Under the pieces are notes generated by a model. That model did not search any database. It saw only the letters and a program-made list of their open reading frames with translations, and was not told the DNA's origin. From JBCCHY01 sp039028495 (GTDB taxonomy: Bacteria; Patescibacteriota; Saccharimonadia; Saccharimonadales; VXPC01), in assembly GCA_039028495.1 (NCBI GenBank), contig JBCCHY010000013.1, positions 1 through 22,172 of the forward strand: a DNA stretch of 22,172 nucleotides, read 5' to 3'. This document shows positions 19,147-22,172 of this stretch, piece by piece; within the stretch, counting starts at the first letter, position 1; the number at the start of each line of letters is the position of its first letter. The position numbers and the translations under genes are program-made.

Positions 19147-19578
19147 ATGGAAAGAATACTAAAAATCAGAGACCTACTAGCGGATCAGCGCAATGTAGCG
19201 TTTGCTGTTTTTTTAGTCATTGCGCTATCTATCACATGGTCGACAATAAATCAGATAAAGCTCAATTACGAGCTAGAGCAGGAAGCCTCGACACTCCGGG
19301 CTGAGATAGAGCTGCTTGAGATTCAGAATAAAACAAAGGTGCTCGAGAACGAGTTTTTGGCTACTGAGTATGCGCAGGAGCTCGCAGCTCGTAGGCAGCT
19401 AGGGTTGGTTAGTCCTGGCGAGCAGGTCCTGCTTATACCGCAGAGCAAACTAGACGACGAAGTTCAGGCATTTGACTCCTACAGGCGTCAGTTAGGGCTA
19501 GTTGACGAACAAAGCTCACCGGAGCCGGAACTAAGTAACCTAGAGCAGTGGGTGCGGTTTTTTAGGGGTGAGCGGTAG
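19147..19578 (+). CDS. FtsB/DivIC-like septum formation protein
   Basis: The product is 143 residues from ATG 19147; a frame open further upstream starts within the tRNA leader palindrome and is unlikely. A short basic cytoplasmic N-terminus precedes one membrane helix at about 20-38 (NVAFAVFLVIALSITWSTI). A coiled coil with heptad spacing follows at about 40-80 (LNYELEQEASTLRAEIELLEIQN). Then come the family's small C-terminal elements (LATEYAQELAARRQLGLVSPGEQVLLIPQ), in which RxxLGLVxPGE is typical of FtsB/DivIC. These proteins act at the division site with FtsL/FtsQ homologues. The tail is acidic. It is the last gene before the change of base composition. Confidence 0.85.
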   Translation: MERILKIRDLLADQRNVAFAVFLVIALSITWSTINQIKLNYELEQEASTLRAEIELLEIQNKTKVLENEFLATEYAQELAARRQLGLVSPGEQVLLIPQSKLDDEVQAFDSYRRQLGLVDEQSSPEPELSNLEQWVRFFRGER

Positions 19579-19780
19579 ATAGGCTATTTCGGTCAAGTTT
19601 TGTGGTCCTAGAAAAGCACTTTTGTGGGGCAGGACAATCCGATCGTAGATCAGAGCGTCTTTGTTTAACGTAAGGAACAGATTTGCGGGGGCAGGGCGAA
19701 CGCACGGTGGTAGACTAGCAAAGCTATTCCACCACCTACTACATCTTGTACAAATCAGGGATTTGACAAGATTCTGAACC
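19579..19780. other. Spacer after the FtsB-like gene, no supported gene
   Basis: Base composition is still that of the first part of the window. A stem formed by GGTGGT (19706-19711) and ACCACC (19731-19736), continued by CTAGC/GCTAT, is the only clear structure; it may mark a transcript end but lacks a T tract. A minus-strand open frame crosses it into the GC-rich DNA and looks spurious, although the end of a truncated minus-strand gene cannot be excluded. Confidence 0.5.
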
Positions 19781-19815
19781 TGCGACTGACGCCAACGAGT
19801 TGTCGCGTCGCAGAA
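19780..19815. other. Composition and gene-content junction (probable chimera point)
   Basis: To the left the DNA is of mixed composition with CPR-type genes; to the right it is strongly GC-rich with G/C third positions and actinobacterial-type genes. The RimK homology becomes recognisable only from about base 19,813 (EPNVLIQRFV), with the preceding codons of the same frame unlike the family. The gene is therefore cut internally. No integrase, repeat or attachment site marks the point. Confidence 0.75.
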
Positions 19816-20499
19816 CCGAACGTTCTCATCCAGCGGTTCGTCGCCGAATCGAAGGGCCGCGACGTGCGCGCCCTCGTCGTTGGGGATCGTGTGGTCGCCG
19901 CCATGCGTCGCAACGCCAAGGGTGATGAGTTCCGCTCGAACGTGCACCGGGGCGGCACGGTCGAGGGCGTCGACCTCGATCCCGAGTACAAAGAGACGGC
20001 TGTCCGGGCCGCCCAGATCATGGGGCTGCGGGTCGCCGGCGTCGACATGCTCGAAGGCAACGACGGTCCGGTCATCATGGAGGTGAACTCCTCACCCGGC
20101 TTCGAGGGCATCGAGCGAGCCACCGAGCTCGACATCGCCGGCGCGATCATCGACTACACCGCAGCCCAGGTCGCCTTCCCGGAGATCGATGTTCGCCAGC
20201 GGCTCACGGTGTCGGCGGGGTACGGCGTCGTCGAACTCAGTATCAACGAGGGTGCTGCCCTCGTTGCGGCGGGCACCACGATCGGTGAGCTGCGAGAGTT
20301 GGACATCTCGGTGCTCACCTTGCACCGAGGAACCACGGTCATCCCGAACCCGCGTTCGGAACGGGTGATCGATGTCGACGATCGGCTGCTCTGCTTCGGC
20401 AACCTCGAGGCCATGCGGGGACTGGTGCCCGAGCGCCGCCGCCGCAACCGTCCGAAGCTCCAGCCCCTGCCCGACGATCCCCTGCCCGAGGACATCTGA
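19801..20499 (+). CDS. RimK-type ATP-grasp ligase with C-terminal RCK_C (TrkA-C) domain, 5' truncated
   Basis: About 230 residues remain, without the N-terminal half. Visible ATP-grasp elements are NVLIQRFVAESKGRDVRALVV, AAMRRNAKGDEFRSNVHRGG and the metal-binding MEVNSSPGFEGIE with Glu-x-Asn. From about 20,200 a second domain follows (GYGVVELSINEGAALVAAGT, TIGELRELDISVLTLHRG, RVIDVDDRLLCFGN), the RCK_C/TrkA-C fold that senses ligands in transporters. RimK proper adds glutamate to ribosomal protein S6; RimK-like ATP-grasp enzymes with other substrates are common, and the RCK_C fusion suggests regulation by a small molecule. The stop overlaps the start of the next gene by one base (TGATG). GC-rich codon use contrasts with everything before 19,780. 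Confidence 0.85.
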   Translation, partial: CRVAEPNVLIQRFVAESKGRDVRALVVGDRVVAAMRRNAKGDEFRSNVHRGGTVEGVDLDPEYKETAVRAAQIMGLRVAGVDMLEGNDGPVIMEVNSSPGFEGIERATELDIAGAIIDYTAAQVAFPEIDVRQRLTVSAGYGVVELSINEGAALVAAGTTIGELRELDISVLTLHRGTTVIPNPRSERVIDVDDRLLCFGNLEAMRGLVPERRRRNRPKLQPLPDDPLPEDI

Positions 20500-21452
20500 T
20501 GGCCGATCGTGCCGACTTCGAGATCGCGGGCATCGCCGCCCGTCCCGGTGGCCGAGTACAGGTCGAGATTCCCATCGGTCGCCTGATGTCGGGCACACCG
20601 GTCGCGATTCCTGCCGTCGTGTTGCACGGCGAAGCGGAGGGTCCGACCGTCTGGATCAACGCCGCGACCCACGGGGACGAGATCTGTGGGGTCGAGATCA
20701 TCCGCCGAGTACTCGAGTACCTCGAACCCCGAAACATGGCGGGCACGCTCCTGGCGGTGCCCATCGTCAACGTGCACGGGTTCAACACCGGCGACCGCTA
20801 CCTCCCCGACCGTCGTGACCTCAACCGGTCGTTCCCGGGCTCGGCCCGCGGCTCCCTGGCCTCCCGCATCGCCCACCTGATGATGACCGAGGTGGTCGAA
20901 CGGTGTGAGCTCGGCATCGATTTGCACACAGGCAGCGACCATCGGGCCAACCTCCCCCAGATCCGCGGCAACCTCGACGACGAACGCACCCTCGAGTTCG
21001 CGGAACTGTTTGGCGCTCCGATCGTGATCCACTCGAAGAACCGCGACGGCAGCCTCCGAGGCGCGGCCACCAAACTCGGCAAGACCTGCCTGCTCTTCGA
21101 AGGGGGCGAGGCGTACCGCTTCGACCAGGAGGCGATCAGCGTCGCCACCGACGGCATCTTGCGGGTGCTCAATCGGCTCGGGATGATCGACGAGATCGTG
21201 CCGCCCGCCGCTCCTCCGCGCATCGCCCGGTCCAGCCGCTGGGTTCGGGCTTCGAGCAGCGGCATCGTCGACTGCCGGCTTCCGCTGGGTGCCGAGGTCG
21301 AGAAGGGCGAACCGGTTGGCGTGCTGCGCGACCCGTTCGGCACCCAACTCGGCGTACTCAAGTCGCCGCGGACCGGCATGTTGATCGGACGGCTGGAACA
21401 TCCCCTCGTCAACCGAGGCGACGCCATCCTCCACATCGCTGCCCTCGACTGA
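20499..21452 (+). CDS. Succinylglutamate desuccinylase/aspartoacylase family zinc hydrolase
   Basis: The product is 317 residues. The M14-like catalytic part shows the zinc ligands in NAATHGDE (His58 and Glu61) and in DLHTGSDH (His143), plus the substrate-binding DLNRSFPG. After the catalytic domain (to about 240) a small beta-rich domain follows (VRASSSGIVDCRLPLGAEVEKGEPVGVL), reminiscent of a biotinyl-lipoyl-like or AstE C-terminal fold. Family members cleave N-acyl amino acids such as N-acetylaspartate or N-succinylglutamate. Immediate coupling to a RimK-like ligase suggests paired synthesis and cleavage of an amide bond on one substrate; this is inference, as the substrate is unknown. Not to be named astE, because no arginine catabolic genes accompany it. 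Confidence 0.9.
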   Translation: MADRADFEIAGIAARPGGRVQVEIPIGRLMSGTPVAIPAVVLHGEAEGPTVWINAATHGDEICGVEIIRRVLEYLEPRNMAGTLLAVPIVNVHGFNTGDRYLPDRRDLNRSFPGSARGSLASRIAHLMMTEVVERCELGIDLHTGSDHRANLPQIRGNLDDERTLEFAELFGAPIVIHSKNRDGSLRGAATKLGKTCLLFEGGEAYRFDQEAISVATDGILRVLNRLGMIDEIVPPAAPPRIARSSRWVRASSSGIVDCRLPLGAEVEKGEPVGVLRDPFGTQLGVLKSPRTGMLIGRLEHPLVNRGDAILHIAALD

Positions 21453-21456
21453 TTCG

Positions 21457-22172
21457 GTGTCGGCGCCGCCGGTCGCCGATACTGCGGCCAGGGATTCCGC
21501 CGCGCTGCGAGAGAATTACCGGGCCGAACGCGACAAGCGACTCCGGGCCGACGGCAACGACCAGTACATCGAGCCCACCGGCAAGTACGCCCACTATCTC
21601 GACGACCCCTACGTCGAGCCCGCGCCACGCGAGCCACTCACCGACGAGGTCGAGTTCGCCTTCGTGGGAGGGGGTTTCGCCGGGCTCACCACCGGTGCGG
21701 CGATGAAGCAGGCCGGTATCGATGACGTCCGCATCATCGAAAAGGGCGGCGACTTCGGCGGTACGTGGTACTGGAACCGCTACCCGGGGGCGATGTGTGA
21801 CACCGCGGCGATGGTGTACATGCCCCTGCTCGAAGAGACCGGCCACATGCCTTCACAGAAGTACGTGCACGCCCCGGAGATCCTCGAGCACTGCCGCCGC
21901 ATCGGCGAGCACTTCGACCTCTACGACAACGCAGTGCTCTCCACCGAGGTCACCTCGCTGGACTGGGACGCCGCCGCCTCGCGCTGGATCATCCGCACCA
22001 ACCGGGGCGACGAGATGCGGGCGAAGTTCGTTGCGATGGGCACCGGCCCGCTCCACCGCCCGAAGCTTCCGGGCATCCCCGGCATCGAGTCGTTCGAAGG
22101 CCATTCGTTCCACACCAGCCGCTGGGACTACCAGTACACGGGCGGCGATCCAACAGGTGGGCTGATGACCGG
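21457..22172 (+). CDS. Flavin-containing monooxygenase, Baeyer-Villiger type (3' end outside window)
   Basis: The frame starts at GTG 21457, four bases after the preceding stop, and stays open to the window edge for 238 residues. A 65-residue N-terminal extension (RAERDKRLRADGNDQYIEP) precedes the FAD-binding VEFAFVGGGFAGLTTGAAM. Then come EKGGDFGGTWYWNRYPGAMCD, typical of Baeyer-Villiger monooxygenases, and KFVAMGTGPLHRPKLPGIPG. The fingerprint F-x-G-x3-H-x3-W-[PD] is complete at residues 213-224 (FEGHSFHTSRWD). Such enzymes use NADPH and O2 to insert oxygen next to a ketone. Substrate cannot be inferred. Its composition matches the two genes before it. Confidence 0.9.
   Translation, partial: MSAPPVADTAARDSAALRENYRAERDKRLRADGNDQYIEPTGKYAHYLDDPYVEPAPREPLTDEVEFAFVGGGFAGLTTGAAMKQAGIDDVRIIEKGGDFGGTWYWNRYPGAMCDTAAMVYMPLLEETGHMPSQKYVHAPEILEHCRRIGEHFDLYDNAVLSTEVTSLDWDAAASRWIIRTNRGDEMRAKFVAMGTGPLHRPKLPGIPGIESFEGHSFHTSRWDYQYTGGDPTGGLMT

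Noticed and set aside
19741..19795. Minus-strand sequence resembling a tRNA T arm (GCAGGTTCAGAATCTTGT)
   Set aside because: The loop is eight bases, the stem needs two G-U pairs, and no acceptor, anticodon or D arm can be placed around it.
19540..19947. Minus-strand open frame of 135 codons spanning the composition junction
   Set aside because: It crosses two DNAs of different origin, changes character in the middle and overlaps both the FtsB-like and RimK genes. Only the left part could be a truncated real gene, and it shows no family motif.
20154..21434. Long minus-strand open frame of 426 codons
   Set aside because: It is antisense to the RimK and aspartoacylase-type genes. High GC makes such shadow frames common, and the composition lacks protein-like motifs.
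1..22172. CRISPR array, prophage, insertion sequence or transposon
   Set aside because: No regularly spaced repeats, no cas, integrase, transposase or phage structural genes, and no terminal repeats were seen in the window.

Overview
Bases 1 to about 19,780 look like the genome of a small, fast-reduced bacterium of the Candidate Phyla Radiation, most likely Candidatus Saccharibacteria (TM7). The grounds are: moderate GC, the standard code, very tight packing with overlapping gene ends, many small lineage-type membrane or secreted proteins I recognise only as families, an aspartyl-tRNA synthetase without its usual GAD insertion, and few metabolic genes. This assignment is an inference from gene content; no rRNA gene is present to fix it.

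At about 19,780-19,815 base composition changes abruptly to strongly GC-rich DNA with an actinobacterial feel (Acidimicrobiia-like). The last 2.4 kb holds the 3' part of a RimK-type ATP-grasp/RCK_C protein, an AstE/aspartoacylase-family zinc hydrolase and the 5' part of a Baeyer-Villiger-type flavin monooxygenase. RimK is cut inside its coding sequence at the switch, so a chimeric contig is the simplest explanation, although a transfer cannot be excluded from sequence alone.

Layout: (1) 1-1844, a three-gene envelope operon: two paralogous single-pass proteins flanking a SIMPL-domain protein. (2) 1841-5805, a convergent hypothetical, a cysteine-tailed hypothetical and a Kef-type cation/H+ antiporter with an RCK domain. 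(3) 5952-7252, a CBU_0592-like membrane protein, a 63-residue basic protein and a DsbA-like thiol oxidoreductase. (4) 7338-9775, a DUF21/CBS protein overlapping aspS. (5) 9752-12640, a hypothetical on the minus strand, a 295-bp divergent spacer with a long stem structure that may be an RNA, and a cluster of membrane or secreted proteins. (6) 12722-14427, a MurC-family ligase with a downstream partner. (7) 14541-17894, hypotheticals with two clear terminators, a strong promoter with a near-perfect ribosome binding site, and interleaved inverted repeats. (8) 17927-19578, a DusB-family tRNA dihydrouridine synthase, tRNA-Met(CAT) on the minus strand with its own terminator, and an FtsB/DivIC-like division protein.

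The most informative cross-cutting pattern is promoter placement. In eight genes a -10-like hexamer (TATAAT, TATACT, TATTAT, GATAAT or TAGAAT) ends exactly six bases before the start codon. That puts the expected transcription start on the first base of the start codon, so these mRNAs are probably leaderless. Other genes have a leader with a recognisable Shine-Dalgarno site, so two initiation modes seem to coexist.
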